DNA from: Cyathus striatus
Lineage: Eukaryota; Basidiomycota; Agaricomycetes; Agaricales; Nidulariaceae
Direction: 5' to 3'
NCBI GenBank assembly: GCA_025738555.1
Contig: JAOVFP010000003.1
Span: 310,001 to 374,000 of the forward strand
Length of the DNA stretch: 64,000 nucleotides
The position numbers and the translations under genes were made by a program. Numbering within the stretch: position 1 is the first letter of the stretch; each line of letters opens with the position of its first letter. This document shows, piece by piece, positions 1-11,879 of this stretch. The notes below the pieces were generated by a model that worked only from the letters and a program-made list of their open reading frames with translations, was not told where the DNA came from and did no database searches.

Positions 1-230
1 TAATGGGGACTTGCCAAGGTAAAAATAGTCAGCGCACACAGCCTAATTGTTATCCATTACGTTATCGATACCACAAAAGCGCATATTGAACAAACTTTAT
101 AGCCTTTCGAGGAGCAACTAATACACGCATTGAACATTACTCATAATAGCGCTGTCTCGTGTGTATGGAAGTTCGGAAATCGAACAAAATGCTATAACTA
201 AACGTTTCATACTGTGTCAAATCGAGTGAT

Positions 231-449
231 TTACCGAGATGAAATAGATATATTGTCATGAGACCTCGTTCTTGCGCACAGCCTGAGGAATGAAAATAGA
301 TATAGTCTAATGAGACGTTATGCATGTACACAGCCAAACCTGTATCGATCTTGATGGCACAGCGATAAGAACGCCTTAATAAACCTTTAGCTCGATCGAT
401 CGACCTTCATTCCCACTTCCCCAACAGCGTCTCTTGAGTAAATCCCATC
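231..449 (+). promoter_or_regulatory. Promoter region of the NACHT gene, shared with the inverted copy
   Basis: The sequence upstream of the ATG at 450 is clearly related to the sequence upstream of the inverted NACHT copy at 56283-56457. Shared blocks include a GAGATGA..AATAGAT segment, a CATGAGA segment, a GCACAGCC segment and an AATAAACC stretch about 75 nt before the ATG that could act as a TATA-like element. The first two blocks occur twice in tandem here (about 235-285 and 288-332). That this is the promoter is inferred from position and conservation; the transcription start is unknown. Confidence 0.45.
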
Positions 450-3065
450 ATGGCATTTCGAAACGCAAAGTATACACACATCGAAAAACTTTATGCCGTC
501 GACAAAAGCCGTGGCGGTGAATCTGGTACATATAATCTCCCCATCATCTCTTCATATTTACAAATAATCATAGAATGGGAACAACTTAAAAAAGCATCTT
601 GCCTCGGAGCTAGTCATCAGTCAGAAGAACGATATGATGCTCCAAAATGTCATCCTGATACCAGAGAAGCAGTGATAAATGATATAATGAGCTGGGTCAA
701 TTCAAAAGATCCTAATAAGAGAATAATGTGGTTACATGGACCTGCTGGTGCGGGGAAGTCCGCAATCGCTCAAACAGTTGCAGAACAGTGCTCTACAGAG
801 AAAAAGCTTGTGGCAAGCTTCTTCTTTTCTAGAACAGCTACCAGAACTGGACAAGATGATGGGACTAAGCTTGTGCCGACAGTTGCACACCAACTAGGAA
901 ATTTCGTTTTGTCTGTGAAGGAAATTATTACAAATGAGCTTGAAAGGAATGATGCATTATTGTCACATTCCATGGAAATTCAAATGGAAAGGCTAGTACT
1001 GAAGCCACTCTCAGACATATATTTGTCAACTACTTCAGTCAACCCAAATAGAGAGTCTAATGCTACTCACCTCCCACATCTGGTAATAATTGATGGTTTA
1101 GATGAGTGTAGCAGACCTGAAATACAATCAAGAATTGTGAAGATGATTGCTAATACATTGTTAAAATCACATATGCCTCTGAGCTTTCTCATTGCAAGCA
1201 GACCTGAGTTGGAAATCAGGAGCACATTTAATGATGAAGCTGTTAGTCCATTGTGTACTCCATTAATTCTTGACAATCGATACAACCCTGATAAGGATAT
1301 AGAAACTTATCTTCAATCTGAGTTTGCCACAGTAAAACGAAAGCACACACTGGCATCTGTACTTTCAAATATGTCAAACTGGCCATCAGAGAATGATTTG
1401 AGAATTCTAGTACAAAGATCATCTGGACAGTTTATTTATGCTTCTACTGTCATAAAATATATTACAAATGATCGGCATGATCCCTGTGATAGCCTTAATA
1501 CTATCATTGATATAAAAATAGGGGATACAGCTCCATATGTACAGTTGGATGCACTGTATACACATATTCTCTCCATGGCAATTAAAAAAGCAGGAAGTTA
1601 CAATGATATTCTACTTATATTTCAAACACAAATGTTTTTATTTGATGATGTGGATTTTGGGATACATAATATGGCATTATTTTTGGGAATGTCAAAGTCT
1701 CAGCTACTGTTACATTTAACTGATCTGCACTCTATAGTATTTGTTCCAAAGTCTGATGAAGAAGAGATTCACTTTTTTCATGCATCTATCAGTGACTTTC
1801 TGAAGGACTCTGATAGATCAAAATGCTTCCATGTTTCTAAGAAGGATGCCAATATAGCTCTGGGGAGTTGTTGTGTTGATATCATTGTAAATAATGAAAT
1901 TCTAATTCACAAGGTTGATCACAACAATCTCACACTCTTTTATGCATATACCTACTTTATTGATCATTTGAAAGCAAGTGATTATGATCAAAATCTAACT
2001 GAAAAGTTGTTATTGAAATTTGGATCAAATATAGAAGCAATAATGAAAATTCTTCTGAAAAAACTTTTTGAAGATTTTAATACTCTCTATGAAGCATTTT
2101 GTATGTTTTATAAATTTGATAAATATGCATATGCCTTATTTGTAAGTTACATTATTATCTTCATTAAAATTTGAGTTTCATATGTGGTATAATTTTATGT
2201 AGGATTCTGCAATTCCATTGAGTGAGAATGTCTGTAATATTTTTGGGAAAATGCCATTTACTGTAGCTATTGAATATAAGCTACATATTTCATCAAGTAA
2301 TGATGATAAAGAAATTCTATATGAATATATAGAACATGTATTTAATTTTCATGTGAACAGTAGAATTCCTCCCAAAAAGTTGTCAAATTATGACATGCAA
2401 GAGATGGATGATATTTTATTGCAAGAAATCCTTGAAAGTCAGAGTGAGCAAATATTTCATGGTGCATGGGATTACATAACTGAGTAAGTTCATAAATTAA
2501 TGAATACTTCATCATCAATGTTGACTATTTATTATGATAGTGAAATTATTCATGGTCATGATGGGGAACCTCAGGTGTTGTCAGATGCAATTTCCCCAAT
2601 GGGCTTCAAATATTTACTCGAAAGAATAAAACCATCCTTCTATTTTAAAGCATTTCTTCAGGAATTTGCACAAGATTTTGAATACTGCTACTCAACTTTA
2701 CGGGATACAAGATATAAAAAGTATATCATTAGAAAAGAATGTGATGTTGTTAAAGATAATATACAATCACTGATGATAACAATTCATAATTTTTTAAAGG
2801 TGAGCTCTTTATTAGTGCTGTTATAATACTATTCATGTGATTTTTACACATTGCTGACAGTGTAAGTTAGGATTGTGAAGTGATAGAAAATGGAAAGATG
2901 TCTGAGAATGAACACTATTATACTCACCAAATCACAAATTTTGGTACTCACAAATTCAAGAATGCGTTAGATGTTAGTTACGAAATGGCTATAATGTATT
3001 TTTGTGACTCCAAGAACGACAACTCTGAGAGGGACAGCTCTGAGAATGATCAAATGACATTATAG
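450..3065 (+). CDS. NACHT-domain STAND NTPase (fungal NLR-like), four exons
   Basis: Exons are read as 450-2141, 2203-2483, 2541-2799 and 2871-3065, joined by GT..AG introns of 57-71 nt, giving 2427 nt or 808 codons with no internal stop. Near residue 98 the protein has a Walker A motif (GPAGAGKS) and near residue 212 a Walker B-type motif (LVIIDGLDEC), followed by an IASRPE segment typical of NACHT ATPases. The N-terminal 70 residues and the C-terminal 350 residues match no domain I recognise; I see no WD40, ankyrin or TPR repeats. Fungal NACHT STAND proteins are linked to non-self recognition and programmed cell death; that role here is inferred from family only. The ATG at 450 is conserved in the inverted copy at 53655-56282, which supports the start and the intron positions. 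Confidence 0.88.
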
Positions 3066-4541
3066 TAGGGTAACTGCAGGCGGTGCATCACTTGTTATGC
3101 TACTGAGATATGCTAAGAGATATTAATGTGATAAATATCTCATCAAGTCTTGTGTCAGAACTTCACTTCAAAGTTCTTATTCATCGTTATGTTTACTCCA
3201 ACCCCACTTTCCCTACTCAATTTCAATTCATTTGTTTAGGTGTCAACCCAACCTTCACCTTTACACGAAACCAGTAGCAATAGCATCCACAATTCATACA
3301 TTTCGTCAAACACTGTTATGTGTTATGGTTTCTATTCTATTACTGTGCTTACCTTTGTCTCTTTCACCAGTATTTGTATGTACAGTCATTACGTGTTTTC
3401 TAGTACTGGTATCACATTTCTATGCTCACATTCAACTCACCTTCCTCACTCAGAATGGTACTTATTCATGCTCAGTTCAAATTTCGCATCTAACACCCAC
3501 TAACCTCTGTAGAATTATATTACCTATTCAAATGTCACAATAATCATTCTATGTCACCTCCACATATGCTTTAGGATATGTTACTATACCTATTATGTAT
3601 TTTACTGACAATGTGCTACAGCTGATTTTATGTACTTAAGTAGTTTACAATGTACCATAAATACTTATCCATTTGCCTCTGGCTTTCTCCCCTTGTGTGC
3701 TTTGAGGTCAAATGTAACGTCGTTGTCGTCGATGCGTCGTTTATTTCAACAACCTCATGAAACTTTTCACTGTACACCTCTTACCATTTCTTACTATACA
3801 ACATAGTTATTCTGGTATTCTGTACTGTTCATTTCTCCCTCCCTCTCGTTTCGCATCCTGATTCTTCTCTTTTTAGCTTACTCACCCCTCTCCTTCGTGT
3901 CTTTTTGTCCGGTTCTTCATGTCCTATATGCTTTATCCTCATACTTTCTTGCGTCGCAATGTTGCTTCTTTACAACTCTTCGTATGACGTCGAATTTTTG
4001 TTTTAATATATTTAGTCTGGGCAATGTTACGACTATCGCATTCACAGTGAGTTGTCAATGCGGAACCAACTATGTCATGTATGGGCTATGGCGATAAAAG
4101 ACTTTACCATTTCTCCGGTCCATTTGTGTGGGAAAGAAGTCGATGTTCCGCAGGATGCCCTTGACAATGCGCAGCATGGGCCACAGGTAGTGTAGGGGGC
4201 ACAACCTCCCAAAGCATTCGCCAATCGCCTGGCGCGGTGAGACCCTGGCGTGGGAAAGTGGCGAGACCTGGCGAGACTGGCGATGGAAAAGCAACGGGTT
4301 AGATAGGTATTTGACTACGGAACATAAAAAATATCTAATATTATATATTCCCATTGAATTAAATAATGAATTGGCATCCTGAGGCCCATGAATCAATGAC
4401 AATGTTAGGGAAGTGCACAGATCGTCTGTTGGTATTTTTGGGCTGACCCTTACCCTTACTCTTGTCAACTGTAAATAGAAAATGACTTACAACAAGCATA
4501 TACAAGTAAGTAGTGAATTAGCTATACAATAGTACAGTGAC
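3066..4541. other. Non-coding flank downstream of the NACHT gene
   Basis: 3066-4187 is shared, in reverse, with 52794-53654 and holds no convincing gene; short open frames here are not conserved in the inverted copy. 4188-4541 is unique, with a CpG-rich stretch of short imperfect repeats built on GGCGAGAC near 4230-4290. I see no RNA gene. Confidence 0.6.
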
Positions 4542-4543
4542 TA

Positions 4544-7500
4544 CAGTTGAGGACAGTCAAAGTCAACAAATTTTATAACTCAGCCGCATGATTTTTTATG
4601 AAAAAACTAACTTCATATTCGGATTCAGAGGCCTAAAATACGTTAGAAAAGGCATTTTAGAAGTTATTCCCACGGTATTTGAAGGTGGCCAAATTTTTCG
4701 GACAAAAAAACGAATTGTATGTACATGTTTGGACACTATTAGGTAAGTCAGTGCCTATCTTTACTGTGACCAATTGCTTCCATAGCCTCCATTGCTGCAT
4801 TAGACACTCCTCTATGCTGCTTCTGCTGTCGTACTGCCCATTCTGCTGCTTTTCCAGTGAGCCCTATATGATATGCATCCATAAATTGCCATGTGCGATT
4901 GATAAACCGTCGAATTACATCCACTGGGCAAGCATCAAGATATTGTAATGCAATATTCTTGGCCTCCTGGAAGGTCTTTTTGTCTGCTTCACGATATCTG
5001 TATTTACACCAGCCCCAATACTAGACTATTTTGTAAGTGTTATAAGCTTTAATTGCATGAAATTCTCACCATTTCAATAGGGTTAAGCTCACAGTGGAAC
5101 TTGGGTAAAAAAATACATTCATGGTCAGCCTCTTTTATCAAAATTTCTATCATTGATTCTTGATTCTTGAAATCATCCTGTTGGCTGAGAAGCCGAGCCA
5201 TACAGCAATTCTGACTATCAATTGGACATACTGGTGAGCACTTGGAGCGTAATTTCTGAACATTGAACCCCCTTTCTTCCAAGACAGTTTTTAAACCTTT
5301 TGCTGCACCATTTGGCAGTGTCATTGCTTGATGCCTCCCCCAAAATTCAGGTGCTTCATTTGTCATTGGGATAATGGTATCTTTCTGTTTTCTTTGCTTC
5401 CCACCATCAGACTTATTCATTTCAAATGCTTTTAGTGCATCAGGTGGAAGGGCTGCATGTGCAGAAGACTGATCAAATATGAAAAGTGCTTGCTTTCCAG
5501 GATGTGCAAGCTCAAAAATCCTAATTGCATTCTTTATTTGTTCCAGAAGCTGTTTTGTATCCCACCAAGGATCACCATCTGCTCCAGGATATATAATTTT
5601 TCTTGCATCATGTGTAATTTTACCATCTTCACCAATCACAACCAGTCGACCATTTTCAGGGTTTAAAAAGTCAGAGACATGTATTAGTCACCCATGTCCC
5701 TTCTTACGTAGAACTTGTTCTCCAGTTTGAAGCCTATGTTATGTTCAGTAGACATATTTTAATACAATAAAGCACTTACCAGGCTCGACTAGTTAGATCA
5801 TTTGCATGAAAACAGCATTCATCATGGAATAAAGGGATTATCTCTCGCTCTCCAGGCAAAAGAGTAGGCCCTACTCGTATTAATTCTGGTCCTACATATT
5901 GTGCCATTCGTGCTCGGAATTTCTTCATCAATGGCAAGAACTCTTTATCTCGATAATAAACCACATCCACCCACTCATGCCCATCCATATAAACTCCTTT
6001 CATTATTACAGAGTATCGCCACCCAAGTTTTATAAGCCATCGTCGTCCAGTCCGAAGACTGAGCTTCTTAACAGGAGATACTCCAATTTCTGGAAAGATA
6101 ACTTCGTTAACATGTTTGACAAGTACTCTTGGTGTCACCTTTCCACTGGGAAGATTTTTTGGAAACAGTAAAACTTTTGATTTAACAACTTCATCATGTA
6201 ACCATGAACGAGACATGCGTAAACCACCCCGATGTTCTTTTGGCAATTGTTCAAATGTTTGGTAATGACGTGCAAGATCCCTCACACGTCTTGCAAACCA
6301 AGTCCCAGTGCCATCTTTCCACTGCTGTGCAATATCATAGCTAGCCTGCATGCGTGAAATACCCTTCAAACGTAGTGTAGCAAAATTTGCTAGTATCATC
6401 AATTGGTTTAGTTGCAAATGTGAAAGGGTTTTGCTGTTTTTCTTAATTTGATCTCTAATCTTTGCTCACAAGATATCCCAAGAGCGCACTTCAGCTTGTG
6501 GATCACATACGTTCTCGTCAAGTTCATCCTCCCAGGCCTCACCATCTGCTTCATCAAGCTCTAGCATATTAGCAACCTCTGCCTCAATCTGATTGATAAA
6601 TTCCTGGTCAACATTTCCATCATCACTTGGAACAATAACTCACTCAAGCAGATCAAGATCTGATACAGATCCACCTGCAACACTAGGTGAGTATTCATTT
6701 TCTGAGGCAACAGCAGATGATAGTGGAAGCTCTTCCACTAGTTCAGGGTTATTTGATACTCCTGGTACAAGCTGCTTTTTACTTCTCTTAGCAGGAGAAG
6801 TTTTTGAACTTGGTCCAGCTTCATCTGAGTCACTGCTATTTAATGATATGACTTCTTGCTTATCTGATGGCAAAATTTTCGATGGTACAGTGCTGCGAGG
6901 TTTCAAAAACAGATCCAGTCGTGTTTGATCTGAAAATCCTTTTTTGTAGCAACGCTGTGTGCAAGAGGATTTGCTCATTACATCAGGTCCTTTTATGTAT
7001 TGTTTTGGACGCTCTAAAATGCAGGTAAGCTTAGCTTTGAATAATAATTGTTGTGATTATATACTCACCTATGCTGTGAACCCCTTTGTGCTTCTTCAAT
7101 GTTGATGGAAGCCATTCACCATCCTTATCATCAAGCTTTGTCACCATATCTACCAGTGTGTCCCCAAGATTGACATCCTCCCATGCATCAATCTCTAACT
7201 CATTGTCATTATCTGACTCAGTCAGTGCTTGATCTTCTATTTCCCAGTTCACTCGCAGGCTGTCTAATACAAGTGAATCTTCATCCATTGTCTGATCAGC
7301 TGGGAGATCTGAATCGATAATTTGAGCACTTGGAGTTTGCACTCCTTCACTTGATACATCTGAAGGGGTTGGTGATGCTTGAGACAGATTTCTTAGTCCA
7401 AGCATATTAGGTTTGTGTTTCTTTGATGGACGACCTCGAGGACGGCTCATGGTGGGTGGTGGAATGAGTTACATTGCAATCGACATCTTACAATACTTAT

Positions 7501-7904
7501 CTTGTTGTATTTAGCGAGTGTGAAAATCAGTCAGATAGCAAATATAGCATCTTATCTCGCATCATTGTTCCTATTTGGCAGTTCACACCATGTACAGATG
7601 CAACTTTTGTTCGATTTTTTGCTCAACAACCACTCAATAAAATGTCTCAATACATTGGAATCATTAATAGTACATAAAAAGGAGTCTATTGGCGCTTTTT
7701 TCATGAATTTAACGGTTTTTTTTACAGTTGGCCAAATTTTTTGGGAGTAAAAAAATCAATTCCTATTTTTAGAAGGAACGGCTCGTAGGATCGTCACGAA
7801 AATTGTATCAAATGAAAGCTATTTCAAGTAGCTTTCATTCCCGAAGAAGTCGAGGCCAAAAAAAATCGTTGATTTTTTTTGCTGACTTTGACTGTCCTCA
7901 ACTG
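4544..7904 (-). mobile_element. Tc1/mariner-like DNA transposon with TA target duplication
   Basis: The two ends are perfect inverted repeats of at least 22 bp starting CAGTTGAGGACAGTC (4544 onward and, reversed, ending at 7904). Each end is bordered by TA (4542-4543 and 7905-7906), the target duplication expected of the Tc1/mariner superfamily. The interior carries one transposase gene on the minus strand. The element is 3361 bp. A subterminal block around GGCCAAATTTTT occurs near both ends (about 4685 and 7732) in the same orientation. Confidence 0.88.
4748..7450 (-). pseudogene. DDE transposase of the Tc1/mariner-like element, inactivated by TGA stops
   Basis: Read right to left, the protein opens with an RPRGRPSKK segment like an AT-hook, then a long acidic Ser-rich region, a helical domain, and a DDE core with FHDECCFHAND (first Asp), FIFDQSSAHA (second Asp) and CELNPIEM (Glu, typical NPIE motif), followed after an intron by YWGWCKYRYRE. 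Introns are visible at 5734-5779 and about 5023-5072 with GT..AG ends. Three in-frame TGA codons interrupt it, at 6640-6642, 6466-6468 and 5688-5690; each sits where an Arg codon CGA would restore a sensible sequence. The frame and conserved residues are otherwise well preserved. It would have cut and pasted the element at TA sites. Confidence 0.82.
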
Positions 7905-7906
7905 TA

Positions 7907-8400
7907 CAAGAATACAGACTAATGAAGACATGAATGATATATATGATATATAACAATATCTGTAGAGTTAAAATGAGTTGTAATGAAGTAGTATGAGTAA
8001 TATACCTGATATAATGAAGCTATACATGTAGGAACAATTCCAGACACATTTTATCGAACATAGACAGGTAGGAATAAATATAGACACATTTTAACGAAGC
8101 AAGCAGAGCTGTAGCGAACTTAGACAGATAGGAATGGATTTAGAAACGTTTTATCGAAGCTAGATGATTACTAGTCAAGCTATAATGAATACAGACACAA
8201 CATTGCAATGTTAGAGAGCTTACAACAAAGCCAGACATGTTTTTAAGTAAGCTAAATGATTTTTAATGAAGCCAGGAGAGTGATACGATGCTAGACATGT
8301 TTCAACGAACCATTGGACTTGTTCTAGCAAACCCAGATGAATTGTAACAAGTTCAGATGTGTTTTAATAAACCGGTTATGAATGTAATCTCTGGCCATCC
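7907..8400. repeat. Degenerate short repeats built on a GACACATTTTATCGAAGC-like motif
   Basis: Between the Tc1-like element and the 116-bp tandem array, a motif of the kind AGACA(C/T)GTTTTAACGAAGC(T/A)AG recurs about ten times at irregular spacing of 30-60 bp (for example near 8050, 8095, 8145, 8240, 8300). No coding potential is visible. It looks like an old, decayed minisatellite. Confidence 0.5.
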
Positions 8401-8515
8401 ACCTTTAGTTTCATACAATTTAGCATATGTCGGAAAAATCGAAATCGGCATATCTGTTCAGATAAGGTCATATCAGGCCATATCAGTCCATCAGCTGTTT
8501 GGGGGGGGGGTTACA

Positions 8516-9040
8516 TGGTTTTAGAAATCAGCCAAAAAATACTATGCAAAGTATCAGTTGAATATAAGTCTGATAATCACACGAAGCATTACCAGCAGTG
8601 TAAAAGTAAGATAGCTATGAAAATAATTATATGGGTTTAGAAATCACCCAAAAAATATTATACAAAGTATCAGTTGAATATAAGTCTGATCATCGTGCGA
8701 AGCATTACCAGCAATGTAAAAGCAAGATAGCTATGAAAATAATTGTATGGGTTTAGAAATCACCCAAAAAATACTATACGAGGTGTCAGTTGAATATAAG
8801 GCTGATCATTATGCGAAGCATTACCAGCAGTGTAAAAGCAAGATAGCTATGAAGATAATTATATGGGTTTAGAAATCACCCAAAAAATACTATACGAAGT
8901 ATCAGTTGAATGTAAGTCTGTTCATCGTGCGAAGCATTACCAGCAGTGTAAAAGCAAGATAGCTATGAAAATAATTATATGGGTTCAGAAATCACCCAAA
9001 AAATATTTTATGAAGTATAAGTCTGATTACCTCGCGAAGC
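8516..9040. repeat. Tandem array, about 4.5 copies of a 116-bp unit
   Basis: Units start near 8516, 8632, 8748, 8863 and 8980, each opening with ATGGGTTTAGAAATCACCC or a close variant and sharing the block CGAAGCATTACCAGCA. Copies differ by a few substitutions. A run of ten G at about 8501-8510 lies just upstream. Confidence 0.85.
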
Positions 9041-9269
9041 AATAGAAGTAGTGTAATACCTGATAACCATTAAGACAGTTATAAATCAATTGAAAAGCAT
9101 AATCAGCCTGACAATGCTGATAGATTTGACCAGACCAACAAGTGTAATCAGTTCTATGATATTTATATTACTAGTCATACAATGTAATAGTTATAGACAA
9201 TTATTGGTCACAACGAAATGCAAGTGAGAAATTCATTGAAAGAAGCCAGTATACAATAATACTACTGAG
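9041..9269. other. Intergenic, nothing recognised
   Basis: AT-rich sequence between the tandem array and the small gene candidate; no gene, array or RNA seen. Confidence 0.5.
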
Positions 9270-9880
9270 CTATAGCTCCTGAACCTCGCACCGCAGTTCC
9301 TCCAACATGGTGATAACAGTGTGCTCGATATTATCAATCTTCTCTGTCATCAGATCCTTATCCCTCACCATAAGTTTATGGCAACGTTTCATTTTCGATG
9401 GCTGTTCATCCGCTATGAGATCAACAACATCATGCTTTCGCTTGTTCGTAGTTGAAGATCTGAGGTTGGGCTGAATGTGATTTAAATTCTAGAAACAATA
9501 GAACGTTAGCAAGATCCCCAAAAGCTTTCTGCCTGAATTCACCTTGGACTGTTGCCTAGATGAGCCGGATGACTCAACAGTGTTGACAACATTACTTTGT
9601 CCAAGCCCAGTGGAACTGGAAGACTCTCGAGAAGTCATTTCAGAGTAATCCTGTGTCTCTAAAAACAAGATATAATTAGCACGGGAAAGTATATCGAGCT
9701 GCAACACGATTACCTGGGGTGTCTTCATGGATGTGAGGTTCTGGAAAGAATGAATATCTTTTCAGTTGCACCTGGGTCTGGGGGACTATGGGTGATAGTT
9801 CAGTATATTGATTGATGGGAGGTTTCTCGGGGCGATGTATTGCTGAACTAATGGCACCATTGTCGGCCTTTATATACCTG
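9270..9880 (-). CDS. Small multi-exon gene candidate, charged C-terminal helix, unknown function
   Basis: On the minus strand a chain of short exons can be joined by GT..AG introns: roughly 9772-9880 (5' limit unclear), 9714-9740, 9543-9658 and 9270-9488. The last exon runs in frame to a TAG at 9270-9272 and encodes a basic segment (TTNKRKHD) followed by a Lys/Glu-rich stretch ending in EELRCEVQEL, likely a coiled coil. The middle exon is Ser-rich. The uppermost exon may contain an in-frame stop, so this could be a remnant or the C-terminal part of a longer gene. I do not recognise a family. Confidence 0.38.
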
Positions 9881-10218
9881 CTGAAATGCTATGGAGTCAG
9901 CTCTTAATTGGAGAATTGCTCCAATGAGTCGAAAACTTGGAGCAGATTTAATTAAAATAAAACCTAAGCTGGACAGAAGAAATGTTATTGGTCACTTGGT
10001 CATGGTACCATGTAAAACTAACTTAGCCAGTAAGTATTTTAAATGGTACTGCCATTTCTACACATACGTTAAATCAAGTCCAAATAAGTAAAAGTTATTA
10101 CTGACATTGCAAAATTTGGCACTCGAGAGTATGGTGGCATTGGGCAGAAAGGAAATGGTGATTCAAATGAACAAGTGCCAGATATGCACCACTCTAAAAC
10201 ATGATATCAATCGAAAGG
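9881..10218. other. No supported gene
   Basis: A 66-codon open frame at 9891-10091 has no recognisable motif. Nothing else seen. Confidence 0.4.
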
Positions 10219-10310
10219 GACTCGGGATCCAACGTAGTGGGTTGGTGAAGTGAGCAAGGAGTTAGTACTTTCTAGTTAGTACTTCAATGTAACGCTCAGT
10301 ATCAATACTT
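10219..10310 (+). repeat. Direct repeat, left copy (about 90 bp)
   Basis: The segment from GGGATCCAACGTAGTGGG to the ATACTTTTG end is repeated, with a handful of changes, at 10511-10603. The pair flanks a retroelement RNase H fragment, so they may be remains of terminal repeats or of a tandem duplication. Confidence 0.7.
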
Positions 10311-10510
10311 TTGATAGCTGGAATTTTATTATTCTCCCCCTTTAAACTCATTCACATACCTGGCAAAGATCATGCAGCAGCAGACAGATTGTCACGATGC
10401 CCACAAGCGCCAGAAGATCTACCCAACAATGAAGACTGGGAACAGTGGATAGATAACACGAATGCCATTGAAGTAGAAGTTTTAAATTGGGAACAAGTAC
10501 CTAGATCTTC
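10311..10510 (+). pseudogene. Ty3/gypsy RNase H remnant
   Basis: A short open frame contains FKLIHIPGKDHAAADRLSR, the C-terminal end of a retrotransposon RNase H domain (the usual HxPGKxNxxADxLSR signature), followed by an acidic linker as found before the integrase. No reverse transcriptase or integrase lies next to it. It is a fragment of an otherwise lost element. Confidence 0.65.
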
Positions 10511-10603
10511 AGTGGGATCCAACATAGTGGGTTGGTGGGGTGGGCAAGGAGCTAGTACTTTCTAGTTAGTACTTCAATGTAATGCTCAGTACCAATACTT
10601 TTA
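10511..10603 (+). repeat. Direct repeat, right copy (about 90 bp)
   Basis: Second copy of the repeat at 10219-10310, same orientation, with the shared block TAGTACTTTCTAGTTAGTAC near its centre. Confidence 0.7.
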
Positions 10604-11879
10604 TGTACCATTACATGCAATAAGTTATGCATCAATATGATCTGTGTGGTGCACTGGTCAGGGGACCAATGCATACGCGCTAGTAATCACTGTAGGCACT
10701 GCTATCTGACCCACAGGAAGGGCCTTCAGGGGGTATTACTCAACCAAAAAATATCTTCAGTATATTGCTTTCAGATAAATCATGACCTTATGAAGAATAT
10801 TTCAGTAATTTGTCTGGCTTATATCTCAAGATTACTTACCATTTATTCTCTTGGAACTATTTTTAGCAGTGTGCATCGCAAGAAATCATATCAATGACCA
10901 AAGACAAAGATTACATCTATATGTACAGTATAAGATTAGATACAAGAAAATTAGCAATAATTCATCAAAGTGGTATACATTCCATAGAGAATTTCATTCG
11001 CCTGCCATGGCACTTCCCCCAAGTACAACCCCCATTCAAGTATAGTCGAGAGCACCATTCTGAGTATATGTGCAACATAGCATGCACATGACCATTTGCT
11101 ATGAAGCCACGAATGTGGTAGTGATGTCAATTGTTGCTGTTGCTGTTGTGATATGCACATCTGAAGAACATGTCTACTGTCAGTCGAAACGTGCAAGAGC
11201 TATAATGTATGTAGACTTACACAACAACCCAGTGTTTGATGCTGTTGTCAATCCGCAATTCATGGTGTTCTACAGCATGTCTGGTGATATGATAAGTGTA
11301 CTCCCTCTCATCTTTGTTCATGCAACTGGCAACCAAATTGAACATGTATTACATGGATCTACATGTCAAATGACCAATAATGAGTAAAAAAATCGAATAA
11401 AAATAGATTAGGTTGGCACTTACCACCACTGAGAACATGGACAACATTGAGGTGCAATGACTGGCCTGTCTGGCCTGTTTGATGCCATGACAATGAGCGT
11501 CGATGGTGCTGCGGGAATGACTGAGCATACACACACACACACCACACTTGAGAACATACAGCGTTGGTGATGGTGTGATGCCGATGTCATTGGTGCCGGG
11601 AGCATGACTGAGTGTACACACATTTTTTGGTAATAAATCTCAGGTTCATGTTGTCGTATACAATGCCACCTTCATATATAGCTGTAATCTAGAGATTTCC
11701 AAATGACAATGTGACAGGGTGCGAGACAGCTACGCCGTGAGGTGGCAGTGGTGGCATGCAAGAAGGTAAGTATATAAGCCACCTCCTGCAGTGTTATAGT
11801 TCAAAAATATTAAGAAATTACTCTACATATGAAGCTGAGTCTGCCAGAGATCCGAATGCACACTTCGAAGAAACCTTTA
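10604..11879. other. No supported gene; short microsatellites
   Basis: Open frames here are short and without motifs. There are a CA-type microsatellite at about 11528-11546, a TTG/CTG-rich stretch near 11131-11150 and an imperfect duplicated block around 11500 and 11600 (GTGATG and GGGA..TGACTGAG). The open frame at 11070-11387 has no family I know. Confidence 0.4.

Larger units (their letters stand above)
231..4187 (+). repeat. Left arm of a long inverted duplication (NACHT segment)
   Basis: This segment matches the reverse complement of 52794-56457 over its length: promoter, all four exons, introns and about 1.1 kb downstream of the stop codon. Similarity ends on the left copy after the GGGCCACAGG block at 4178-4187. 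The arms face each other in opposite orientation with about 48.6 kb of mostly transposon sequence between them. Small indels and many substitutions show the duplication is not recent. Confidence 0.85.
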
